Positions 1 through 6,628 of a stretch of 64,000 nucleotides of DNA are shown here, piece after piece. The stretch spans positions 62,001 to 126,000 of the forward strand of contig JANOBD010000148.1 of the NCBI GenBank assembly GCA_031411495.1. The letters run 5' to 3'. Made by a program: the position numbers and the translations under genes. The stretch's first letter is position 1; each line of letters starts with the position of its first letter. The stretch comes from JANOBD01 sp031411495. GTDB lineage: Bacteria > Planctomycetota > Phycisphaerae > Tepidisphaerales > Tepidisphaeraceae. The notes below the pieces were generated by a model. That model saw only the letters and a program-made list of their open reading frames with translations. It was not told the DNA's origin and searched no databases.

Positions 1-1011
1 ATACAGTTGGTTTCTGATTCGACCGGCCCCGCGCAGGTTCCTGCGCCGGGCGAGAAGGGCGAAGGGCCGTTGCTCGATGCGTACTCCAGCGCGATCGTCG
101 GCGCGGTGGACAAGGTCGGGCCCAGCGTGGTCAACATCGACGTCCGCAGCCGGCGCGGGCCGGATGCTGTCGGCGAGCGCCGCGGGAGCGGCAGCGGGTT
201 CATCGTCTCGCCGGACGGATTTGCCATCACCAACAGCCACGTCGTGAGCGGCGCGACCCGAATCGATGTGGGTTTGTCCGACGGCACGCGGCTTCGCGCA
301 TCGCTGATCGGAGACGACCCGGATACCGATCTCGCCGTCATCCGCATCGACTCCCGCAAGCCGCTGCCGCATGCCCAGGTCGGCGAGAGCCGGCGACTGC
401 GCGTCGGACAGATCGCCATCGCCATCGGCAACCCCTACGGCTTCAACACGACGGTGACGACCGGAGTCATCAGCGCGACCGGTCGGTCGATGCGCTCCCG
501 TACCGGCCGGCTCATCGACAACATTCTCCAGACCGATGCGGCGCTCAATCCCGGCAATAGCGGCGGCCCGCTCGTCGATTCCGCTGGCAAAGTGATCGGC
601 GTGAATACGGCCGTCGTCCTGCCGGCACAGGGCATCTGCTTCGCCATCCCGATCGACACCGCAAGCTGGATCGCCGGCAAACTCATCCGCGACGGCAAGA
701 TCAGCCGCAGCCGGATCGGCATCGCCGGCCAGACCGTCCCGCTGCCGCTGCAGATGCGGCGATACTTCGAGCTGCTCGGCGAAACCGGTGTGATGGTTGC
801 CGGCACCGAGCCGGATGGGCCCGCGCATCGCGCCGGCATCGAGGAAGGAGACGTCATCGTCGAACTCGACGACCAGCGGATCCTGAGCATCGACGATCTG
901 CAGCGCGAGTTCACCGAAGAGCGGGCGGGCCAGCGAATGCGCGTCGGCATCATCCGTCATCAGGAAAAGCTCGAATTGACGGTGATCCCGGAGTCGACTT
1001 CCAATGCGTGA
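1..1011 (+). CDS. HtrA/DegP-type serine protease with PDZ domain (5' end uncertain)
   Basis: This is a trypsin-fold S1C protease of the envelope quality-control type. Counting from the TTG at position 7, the triad is visible as His78 (TNSHVV), Asp108 (TDLAVI) and Ser185 (NPGNSGGPL), followed by one PDZ domain at about residues 235-330 (GVMVAG...AGIEEGDVIVELDD). The frame is open to the window edge, so TTG at 7 may not be the true start. No signal peptide or membrane anchor is visible in the part present. About 334 residues with a single PDZ is shorter than DegP and closer to DegS or trypsin-like forms. The family assignment is secure; the cellular location is not. Confidence 0.9.
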   Translation: MQLVSDSTGPAQVPAPGEKGEGPLLDAYSSAIVGAVDKVGPSVVNIDVRSRRGPDAVGERRGSGSGFIVSPDGFAITNSHVVSGATRIDVGLSDGTRLRASLIGDDPDTDLAVIRIDSRKPLPHAQVGESRRLRVGQIAIAIGNPYGFNTTVTTGVISATGRSMRSRTGRLIDNILQTDAALNPGNSGGPLVDSAGKVIGVNTAVVLPAQGICFAIPIDTASWIAGKLIRDGKISRSRIGIAGQTVPLPLQMRRYFELLGETGVMVAGTEPDGPAHRAGIEEGDVIVELDDQRILSIDDLQREFTEERAGQRMRVGIIRHQEKLELTVIPESTSNA

Positions 1012-1090
1012 GCGCAACATCTGATTCGCGGGCGCCGCTCGGCTTCCACGCGAGCCTAGCGGAACCGTTCGCGTGCATCGGGTGGTCTGT

Positions 1091-1096
1091 TATGAT
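1091..1096 (+). promoter_or_regulatory. Candidate -10 element for the ArsR-type gene
   Basis: TATGAT at 1091-1096 matches the sigma-70 -10 consensus (TATAAT) at five of six positions and lies 9 nt before the ATG at 1106. That would give a leaderless or nearly leaderless mRNA. No clear -35 element is seen at the right spacing. Confidence 0.35.
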
Positions 1097-1105
1097 CGGA
1101 ATCAC

Positions 1106-1414
1106 ATGACCCCGGAACAGTTCCACCGCGTCTCCAAGGCGCTCGCCGTTCCGCAGCGGTTTGCGCTACTCGAACGCCTCTCGGCATCGCGCGAAGTGGC
1201 ATGCCAGGAACTGGTTGAAGCGTTCCCGGTCACGCAGGCGACGATTTCACATCATATGAAAGAACTGCACTACGCGGGTCTCATCACCAGCCGTAGAGAC
1301 GGGAAGTGCATGCATTTTGCGGTCGATCGCGCGGTGATGCGCGCATATCAGGCGGAACTGGCGCGCCGACTCGGGCCGCTTCGAAAGTCGACGAAGAAGC
1401 GGGCGTCGGCCTAA
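1106..1414 (+). CDS. ArsR-family winged-helix transcriptional regulator
   Basis: A 102-aa DNA-binding protein with the ArsR/SmtB fold: RVSKALAVPQRFALLERLS (helices 1-2), then the recognition region VTQATISHHMKELHYAGLI, then the wing SRRDGKCMHFAVD. It has no clustered Cys pairs that would mark a metal sensor, so the ligand is unknown. ATG 1106 is preferred over GTG 1073 because homologues begin close to the first helix and because a -10-like TATGAT overlaps the longer version. It sits 55 bp before an exported metallo-hydrolase and an oxidoreductase on the same strand, so it may control them. Confidence 0.85.
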   Translation: MTPEQFHRVSKALAVPQRFALLERLSASREVACQELVEAFPVTQATISHHMKELHYAGLITSRRDGKCMHFAVDRAVMRAYQAELARRLGPLRKSTKKRASA

Positions 1415-1469
1415 GCTTTGTCTCGCTTGACTCAGTCAAACACATCGTTCTTCTCAAAGAGGTGACTGG

Positions 1470-2486
1470 ATGAAGGAAGAAACTCTCTCTCGCAATGTCG
1501 TTTCGCGTCGCGATTCATTCCGCCTGTTCGGCCTGGTCGGGATCAGCGCCATGTTCGGCTCGGCTGCGACGCTTCGTGCTGATGATGCACCAGCGACAAA
1601 AGAGTCCTCTGATCTGCAAGGCGCCAGCTACTACAAAGAGAAACTCGGCGACGTCGAGCTCTTCCTGATCTCCGACGGCGGCTTCCCGATGGACACCGCG
1701 ACGCTCTTTGGCGAAGTGCCTGCCGCCGACATGGAAACGGCAAAGCAATCGATGTTCGTCACCACGCCTGCCGTGCCCGGCCACGTGAACGCGATGCTCG
1801 TGAAAGAAGGATCGAACCTGATCCTGATCGACACCGGCTGCGGAAACCTTTTCGGGCCCACGACCGGTTTCCTGCCTCGAAATCTCAAGCGCGCGGGATT
1901 TGATCCCGGACAGATCACCCACGTCGTGATCACGCACGCGCATCCGGACCACATCGGCGGGTTGGTGACCCCGGACAACAAGCTCGCGTTTCCGAACGCC
2001 CACATCCTGATCAACCGCGCAGAGCACGCGTTCTGGACGGGCGAGTCGCCATCGTTTGCCAAGTCCAAGCTTTCGCCGGATGGTGCGAAACAGATGGTGG
2101 ATGGGGCGAAGCAGATTCTGGGTGTGGCCAAGCCGAAGCTGGAGATGGTCCGGCCGGATGAGAAGGTCGGATCGGCGATTCGAATCGTCGACGCCGCCGG
2201 CCATACCCCGGGCCATGTCGGGCTCGCGATCGACGCCGGTGGCGAGTCGATGCTCTACGTGACCGACGCCGTTCACGTGCCGGCCGTGCAGTTGGCGCAT
2301 CCGGACTGGCACATTCAGTTCGATACGGATCCGGATCAGTCGGTGGTCGCGCGCAAGGCCCTGTTGAACCTCGCCGCGAAAGAGCGAAAGCTGATCGCCG
2401 GGGCGCACATCCCATTTCCGGCGTTCGGCCACGTTGTGGTTGAGAACGCCGGTTTCCGATTCGTCCCGAGCATCTGGGAGTGGTAA
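1470..2486 (+). CDS. Tat-exported metallo-beta-lactamase-fold hydrolase
   Basis: A 338-aa MBL-fold protein. The N-terminus has a twin-arginine signal (SRRDSF at residues 12-17, then a hydrophobic stretch from about 18 to 36), so folded export is expected. The metal motif HAHPDHIGG gives His156, His158, Asp160 and His161, with further ligand candidates in AAGHTPGH and near HIPFPAFGH. Quorum-quenching lactonase-like and other MBL hydrolases share this layout, and the substrate cannot be read from sequence. An AAAGAGGTG ribosome site precedes ATG 1470. The stop codon overlaps the next gene (TAATG), so the two are translationally coupled. Confidence 0.85.
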   Translation: MKEETLSRNVVSRRDSFRLFGLVGISAMFGSAATLRADDAPATKESSDLQGASYYKEKLGDVELFLISDGGFPMDTATLFGEVPAADMETAKQSMFVTTPAVPGHVNAMLVKEGSNLILIDTGCGNLFGPTTGFLPRNLKRAGFDPGQITHVVITHAHPDHIGGLVTPDNKLAFPNAHILINRAEHAFWTGESPSFAKSKLSPDGAKQMVDGAKQILGVAKPKLEMVRPDEKVGSAIRIVDAAGHTPGHVGLAIDAGGESMLYVTDAVHVPAVQLAHPDWHIQFDTDPDQSVVARKALLNLAAKERKLIAGAHIPFPAFGHVVVENAGFRFVPSIWEW

Positions 2487-3442
2487 TGAAAGCGATTCGA
2501 ATCCATCAGTTCGGCGGCACCGATGTGTTGAAGCTGGAGGACGTGCCCGAGCCCGTTGCGAAGCAGGGTGAACTGCTCATCCGCGTTCGCGCGGTGGGGG
2601 TCAACCCGGTCGATACATACGTGCGGGCGGGCACTTACGCGGTGAAGCCAGAACTGCCTTACATTCCGGGCGGCGAGCTTGCGGGCGAGGTGGTGGGCGG
2701 GCCGAGAGCCGGGCAGCGCGTCTTCGCCGTCGGAACTGTCGGCGCGCGGCAGACAGGCGCGTGCGCCGAGTTCGCCGTCGTTCGCGAGGAAACCGCTTAT
2801 CCGCTGCCCGATCACCTGACCTTTGCGCAGGGCGCGGCGATCCCGATCGCGTTCGGATCGGCGTGGCGGGCGCTCTTTGATCGCGGACATCTGCAGGCGG
2901 CGCAAACCGTGCTCATCCACGGCGCATCCGGCGGCGTCGGATCGGCGGCGGTGCAGATCGCGGCAGCGCATGGCGCAATCGTCATCGGCACCGCATCGAG
3001 CGACGTCGGTCAGAAACTCGTGCGCGATCTCGGCGCTGCACACGTCTTCAATCACAAGGACGCGACCTATCGCGACCAGATCCGGTCCGCCACGGGCGGC
3101 AAGGGCGTCGACCTGATCATCGAGATGCTCGCCAATGTGAACCTCGATCACGATCTCGACCTGCTCGCACCTAGCGGAACGGTGGTGATCGTCGGCAGCC
3201 GCGGAAGGATCGAGATCGACCCGCGCCGGACGATGGCCAAGGAAACGAGCATCACCGGCATGATGCTCTGGAGCGGCGGCGAGGCCGGACTGAAACGCGT
3301 CTACGCCGGCATCACCGCGCTCTTGGCGCGCAAGGCGCTGACGCCGATTGTCGGCAGCGAGATTCCTCTGGCGGAGGTCGCCCGCGCTCACGAGGAAGTG
3401 ATGCAGGACGGGAGCCAGGGGAAGGTCGTTCTCATCGTGTGA
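2486..3442 (+). CDS. NADPH:quinone oxidoreductase-type MDR protein
   Basis: A 318-aa zinc-free medium-chain dehydrogenase/reductase. It has the N-terminal GroES-like half (MKAIRIHQFGG, VGVNPVDTYVRAG) and the nucleotide site HGASGGVGSAAVQIA, typical of QOR/zeta-crystallin enzymes that reduce quinones or enals with NADPH. The ATG overlaps the upstream TAA (TAATG at 2484-2488), so this start is chosen over the GTG at 2480. It probably forms a unit with the MBL hydrolase and the ArsR regulator, perhaps a redox or detoxification response; that role is inference. Confidence 0.87.
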   Translation: MKAIRIHQFGGTDVLKLEDVPEPVAKQGELLIRVRAVGVNPVDTYVRAGTYAVKPELPYIPGGELAGEVVGGPRAGQRVFAVGTVGARQTGACAEFAVVREETAYPLPDHLTFAQGAAIPIAFGSAWRALFDRGHLQAAQTVLIHGASGGVGSAAVQIAAAHGAIVIGTASSDVGQKLVRDLGAAHVFNHKDATYRDQIRSATGGKGVDLIIEMLANVNLDHDLDLLAPSGTVVIVGSRGRIEIDPRRTMAKETSITGMMLWSGGEAGLKRVYAGITALLARKALTPIVGSEIPLAEVARAHEEVMQDGSQGKVVLIV

Positions 3443-3535
3443 ACTCCGAAGACCGACGGCGCTGCCTGTGTCATTTGGACGATGTGCCGCGGAGCCAGTG
3501 ACCCGAACGCTCGAAAAATCCGAGAATTTCTCACG

Positions 3536-3563
3536 TTGACAGCCCGGAAATCCGAGATACTCT
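3536..3563 (+). promoter_or_regulatory. Sigma-70-type promoter of the DAHP synthase leader
   Basis: TTGACA (3536-3541), a 16-bp spacer, then TACTCT (3558-3563). The -35 box is a perfect consensus. Transcription is predicted to start near 3569-3571, at or just before the GTG of the leader peptide, so the leader would be translated without an untranslated region. Confidence 0.7.
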
Positions 3564-3570
3564 CCGAGAC

Positions 3571-3645
3571 GTGATTCTTTCGGCGAACAAGTTTTGGCAG
3601 TGGTTTAGCGGCAACTATTTTGCCCGCCAATCTTGTTCGTCCTGA
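3571..3645 (+). CDS. Aromatic-rich attenuator leader peptide of the DAHP synthase gene
   Basis: A 24-codon frame starting with GTG and ending with TGA. Residues 8-17 read FWQWFSGNYF, so six of ten are Phe, Trp or Tyr. This is the composition expected of a leader peptide that senses charged aromatic tRNAs. It begins at the predicted transcription start and is followed by an attenuator terminator upstream of DAHP synthase, the first enzyme of aromatic synthesis. There is no Shine-Dalgarno site; leaderless initiation is inferred. The peptide itself is unlikely to have another function. Confidence 0.75.
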   Translation: MILSANKFWQWFSGNYFARQSCSS

Positions 3646-3674
3646 GTGAATCGCGTTTTCATCGACGCAACTTC

Positions 3675-3713
3675 CGAGCCTCAGGACCCTGGTCCTGGGG
3701 CTCGTTTCGTTTG
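3675..3713 (+). terminator. Attenuator terminator (3:4 hairpin) with competing 1:2 and 2:3 pairings
   Basis: CGAGCCTCAGGAC (3675-3687) pairs with GTCCTGGGGCTCG (3692-3704) over 13 bp with one G-U, followed by TTTCGTTT. Two alternative pairings upstream complete an attenuator. GTCCTGAG (3639-3646), which spans the leader stop codon, is perfectly complementary to CTCAGGAC (3680-3687) and would block the terminator. GGCGAACAAG (3582-3591) pairs with CTTGTTCGTC (3632-3641) and would hide part of that antiterminator strand. A ribosome stalled at the Trp/Tyr/Phe codons frees the antiterminator; one that reaches the stop covers it. Confidence 0.8.
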
Positions 3714-3740
3714 CGGAAATCGGGAATTGAAGAAAGAGAA

Positions 3741-3942
3741 TTGAACCACGAAGTCAGGAAGACACGAAGACACGAAGTTGCATGTTGCCGGCATGGAAGC
3801 GGCTTAGCGAACCGGAATCAAAAACGGGGCGCGAGAATGTGGTGATAGGCAGGAAACAACTCATGATGTGGATTCAAAACGATTCTCTGATCGCAGTCCG
3901 ACGCGCAGAGACAGCTCCGTGGCTTCGTGTCTCCGTGGTTAA
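3741..3942. repeat. Paired inverted CACGAAG-type intergenic repeat
   Basis: The left arm (3741-3777) has copies of (G)ACACGAAG after TTGAACCACGAAG. The right arm (3915-3942) has the complement, ending CTCCGTGGTTAA. About 135 bp separates them. The same arm pair is found at 15703-15956 and 37236-37466. It lies between the attenuator and the DAHP synthase gene, so readthrough RNA would carry the hairpin in its leader. No gene is seen in 3714-3990. Confidence 0.6.
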
Positions 3943-3990
3943 ATCCGTATGTGGTTGGCGTTGGCCATCTTTTGAATGTGGAGGTGTCGC

Positions 3991-5016
3991 GTGATCGTCG
4001 TCATGAAGCCGGGTGCTACTCAGGAGCAGATCTCACACGTGTGCGGTCTGGTGCGCGAAATGGGACTCAAAGATCAGGTCATCGTCGGCACCGAGCGGAC
4101 GGTCGTCGCGTGCGTGGGCAACGATCGGTTCAAGGATCGCAACGTGATGGAGCTGTGCGCCGGCGTCGAGAAAGTCGTGCCGATCCTTGCGCCTTACAAG
4201 ATGGCGAGTAAGGAAGTGAAGAAGGATCGCAGCCAGATCGCGCTCCTCCCGAACAATCCGCGGACGATCATCGGCGGCACGCGCGTCGGCGTGATCGCCG
4301 GGCCGTGCTCGGTCGAGGGCAAGAGCCAGATCCTCGAGGTGGCCCACGCGGTGAAGGAAGCCGGCGCCATCGCACTTCGCGGCGGCGCGTTCAAGCCGCG
4401 TACCTCGCCTTACTCGTTCCAGGGCATGGGCGTCGACGGTTTGAAACTGCTCGCCCAGGCGCGGGACGAAACCGGCCTGGCCATCGTCACCGAGGTAATG
4501 AGCATCGAGCAGATCGAGCCCGTGTGTGAATACGCCGACGTCATGCAGATCGGCGCGCGGAACATGCAAAACTTCAACCTGCTTTCCGCCGTCGGCGAGT
4601 GCACCAAGCCTGTGTTACTCAAGCGCGGCATGAGTTCGACGCTCGAAGAGTTCCTTCTCGCGGCCGAGTACATCATGGCCCGCGGCAACACCAACGTCAT
4701 CCTCTGCGAACGCGGCATCCGCACGTTCGAGGATTACGTTCGCAACACGCTTCCGCTGGCGATCGTCCCCGAACTGCACCGCGTGAGCCATCTGCCCGTC
4801 GTCGTCGATCCGAGCCACGGCACGGGCAAGAGCTACCTGGTGGAGAGCATGAGCAAGGCCTCCGTCGCGTGCGGCGCGGATGGGCTGATCCTCGAAGTGC
4901 ATTGCGATCCGGAGCACGCGATGACCGACGGCGCCCAGTCGATCACGCCGCCGCAACTCGAATCGATCATGGCGAGCATCAAGCGGATCGCGCTCGCGGT
5001 GGATCGCGACGCGTAA
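3991..5016 (+). CDS. aroF: 3-deoxy-7-phosphoheptulonate (DAHP) synthase, AroF/AroG-like with N-terminal FXD domain
   Basis: It joins phosphoenolpyruvate and erythrose 4-phosphate in the first step of the shikimate pathway. The 341-aa protein has the short N-terminal ferredoxin-like domain (VIVVMKPGATQEQI) seen in the Thermotoga-type enzyme, then the catalytic barrel: GPCSVEG, LRGGAFKPRTSPYSFQG, QIGARNMQNF, LLKRGMS, CERGI and VVVDPSHGTG. GTG 3991 is chosen because GGAGGT (3980-3985) sits 5 nt upstream; ATG 3976 in the same frame has no such site. Expression is predicted to depend on the aromatic leader-peptide attenuator at 3536-3713. Confidence 0.95.
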   Translation: MIVVMKPGATQEQISHVCGLVREMGLKDQVIVGTERTVVACVGNDRFKDRNVMELCAGVEKVVPILAPYKMASKEVKKDRSQIALLPNNPRTIIGGTRVGVIAGPCSVEGKSQILEVAHAVKEAGAIALRGGAFKPRTSPYSFQGMGVDGLKLLAQARDETGLAIVTEVMSIEQIEPVCEYADVMQIGARNMQNFNLLSAVGECTKPVLLKRGMSSTLEEFLLAAEYIMARGNTNVILCERGIRTFEDYVRNTLPLAIVPELHRVSHLPVVVDPSHGTGKSYLVESMSKASVACGADGLILEVHCDPEHAMTDGAQSITPPQLESIMASIKRIALAVDRDA

Positions 5017-5051
5017 AAATTCGGAGCGCCAGCTATGGAGGTTCATGAAGC

Positions 5052-5069
5052 CGCCCCGCTTGCGGGGCG
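5052..5069. terminator. GC-rich hairpin after DAHP synthase
   Basis: CGCCCCGC (5052-5059), TT, GCGGGGCG (5062-5069): an 8-bp perfect inverted repeat 36 nt after the DAHP synthase stop and 30 nt before the first tRNA-like gene. It has no T-tract, so it could be a Rho-independent-like stop or a processing element. Confidence 0.4.
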
Positions 5070-5100
5070 CGCTCGGAGCGCTGTCGACTCGAAAAAGCAT

Positions 5101-5192
5101 GGGTGTTTGGTGAAGTGGCATCATGACGTGCGAAGGCTCCGCCAATCGCGGCTTCAAACCAGTCGTCGTGGGTTCGATTCCTGCAGCACCTG
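5101..5192 (+). tRNA. Unusual 92-nt tRNA-like gene with an expanded anticodon arm
   Basis: Cloverleaf ends are clear. The acceptor GGGTGTT (5101-5107) pairs with AGCACCT (5185-5191) using two G-U pairs, and the T arm is GTGGG-TTCGATT-CCTGC (5168-5184). A D arm GTGA/TCAT encloses AGTGGCA (5110-5124), and its 5' half resembles tRNA-Cys. The anticodon arm is abnormal: GACG (5125-5128) pairs with CGTC (5164-5167) around 35 nt, which contain a second hairpin (GAAG...CCGC/GCGG CTTC, 5132-5155). No standard 5+7 anticodon stem-loop forms. No CCA is encoded. It may be decayed, or interrupted in the loop. The amino acid is not assigned. Confidence 0.45.
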
Positions 5193-5206
5193 TTGAAAAA
5201 CAAGAC

Positions 5207-5279
5207 GGATGGTAAGCAACTGTGGTCAATGCGGATGTTTGAAGAACATACGAAGCAGGTTCGATCCCTGCACCATCCA
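5207..5279 (+). tRNA. tRNA-Phe(GAA)-like gene
   Basis: A 73-nt cloverleaf. Acceptor GGATGGT/ACCATCC is perfect over 7 bp with discriminator A5279. The T arm GCAGG-TTCGATC-CCTGC is perfect. The anticodon loop TTGAAGA (5239-5245) gives GAA, for Phe. The anticodon stem has four pairs plus a G-A at 27-43, and the D stem is only GCA/TGC. Position 8 is A rather than the near-universal U, and A14 is missing. CCA is not encoded. It is either a divergent functional tRNA or one beginning to decay, and it lies just 21 nt before an acetyltransferase gene. Confidence 0.55.
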
Positions 5280-5299
5280 TTCAGGCGAAGGAGTTTTCG

Positions 5300-5860
5300 A
5301 TGGATCCATTGATGTACGATGTGCCGGATGAGATTCGGACCGAACGGTTGCACCTGCGCGTGCCGCGAGCCGGCGACGGCGCGCGAATTTGTCCCGGCGT
5401 ACGCGCGTCGATGGCCGAATTGAAACAGTGGATGCCCTGGGCCAAAACCGATTACGCCGAGGCGGATGCCGAGCTCTGGTGCCGCAAGTCATTTTTCGAA
5501 TTCCACGCGCGTAAGAGCATTCAGCTCTTGATGCTTTGTGACGACGAGCACGTCGGCACGCTTGGCGCCTTCGATTTCGATTTCGCCGCCCGCTCCTGCG
5601 AGATCGGCTATTGGCTTCGGACCGACTGCGTCGGCAACGGGTACATGTCCGAGGCTGTGCTCGCGCTGGGTGAACTCGCTTCGAAGACGCTGAAGTTTCA
5701 TCGCATCCGCATCCGCTGCGACCCGCGAAACACCCGCAGCGCGGCCGTCGCCCGGCGGTGCTACTACGCGCTGGACGGCACCATGCGACATGATGCGCTC
5801 GATTGCGAAGGCAAGCCGCGCGACACGCACGTGTTTTCCCGGCTCTACGATCCCGCGTAA
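5300..5860 (+). CDS. GNAT-family N-acetyltransferase, RimJ/RimL type
   Basis: A 186-aa acetyl-CoA-dependent N-acetyltransferase. It starts with the RimJ-like phrase IRTERLHLRVPRAGD, has the beta-strand pair GTLGAFDFD...CEIGYWLRTDCVGNGYMSEAV (acetyl-CoA loop region) and ends with HRIRIRCDPRNTRSAAVARRCYYALDG, where RNTRSAAVARR is the helix that follows the cofactor site. The substrate could be a ribosomal protein N-terminus or a small molecule. GAAGGAG (5286-5292) supports ATG 5300. It is followed within 35 bp by the PAP2 gene on the same strand. Confidence 0.88.
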   Translation: MDPLMYDVPDEIRTERLHLRVPRAGDGARICPGVRASMAELKQWMPWAKTDYAEADAELWCRKSFFEFHARKSIQLLMLCDDEHVGTLGAFDFDFAARSCEIGYWLRTDCVGNGYMSEAVLALGELASKTLKFHRIRIRCDPRNTRSAAVARRCYYALDGTMRHDALDCEGKPRDTHVFSRLYDPA

Positions 5861-5893
5861 GCTTCGCTTCCTCGTGGTAAGCTTCGCTCTCTC

Positions 5894-6595
5894 ATGCGGC
5901 GACTCTGGACACGAATTGGCGACCTCCTGGACCGTCTTGATGGCGCGATGATGATCGCGGCGAGCGCGCTGCTCGTCGCGGTGTTCGTCCTGGTCAAGAC
6001 GATCGACAATGTCGTCGACGGGGAGAGCGAGCAACTTGACCATCGCATCGTCAACTGGATCGCTTCGGTCCACGCGCCGCCGTGGCTCGAAGAGGTGATG
6101 CGCGACTGCACAGCGCTCGGCGGCATCTTCGTGCTCAGCTTCGTCTCGCTCGCGGTCATCATCTACCTCTTGGCACGTCGGCAGTTTCATGCGGTGAAGC
6201 TCGTGCTGGTCGCCGTCCTCGGCGCGATCCTGCTGAGTCTGGTGCTCAAAGGGTTTTTCCATCGCGACAGGCCGACGATTCTTCAGCATCGCTCGATGGT
6301 CCTCACGAGCAGTTTTCCCAGCGGCCACGCGATGCTGTCGACCGCGGTGTGGCTCACGCTGGGCGTGATGCTGGCGCGGCTGGAAAAATCGCCTTATCTC
6401 AAGGCCTATTTCATCCTGCTTGCGCTCTTCATCAGCTTCGTCGTCGGCGTTTCGCGCGTGTGGCTCGGCGTGCACTGGCCGACGGACGTCCTGGCCGGCT
6501 GGACGGCGGGCTCGATCTGGGCGGTGCTCTGCTATCTTCTCGCGCGGTTTCTCCAGCGCCGCGGACAAATCGAATCGCCTGCCGCTGGCGATTGA
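5894..6595 (+). CDS. PAP2-family membrane phosphatase
   Basis: A 233-aa integral membrane phosphatase with all three PAP2 motifs: K119-x6-RP (KGFFHRDRP), PSGH at 142-145 (SFPSGHA) and SR-x5-H-x3-D (SRVWLGVHWPTD; His194, Asp198). About five or six hydrophobic segments surround them, and the active site would face the outside. Members dephosphorylate phosphatidic acid, phosphatidylglycerophosphate or undecaprenyl diphosphate; which one cannot be told here. The presence of uppS in the window makes undecaprenyl-diphosphate recycling a reasonable guess. Confidence 0.9.
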   Translation: MRRLWTRIGDLLDRLDGAMMIAASALLVAVFVLVKTIDNVVDGESEQLDHRIVNWIASVHAPPWLEEVMRDCTALGGIFVLSFVSLAVIIYLLARRQFHAVKLVLVAVLGAILLSLVLKGFFHRDRPTILQHRSMVLTSSFPSGHAMLSTAVWLTLGVMLARLEKSPYLKAYFILLALFISFVVGVSRVWLGVHWPTDVLAGWTAGSIWAVLCYLLARFLQRRGQIESPAAGD

Positions 6596-6628
6596 CAGAA
6601 CGTCTGCCCGCCCCGAAAACCGCTTCCA

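Noticed and set aside
3571..3713. Independent structured small RNA
   Set aside because: The nested stems first looked like a small RNA, but the aromatic peptide frame and the three alternative pairings explain the region better as an attenuator.
5147..5163. Selenocysteine or opal-suppressor tRNA reading (loop CTTCAAA, anticodon TCA)
   Set aside because: Only two stem pairs flank the loop, and there is no long variable arm between it and the T arm, so it is not a tRNA-Sec.
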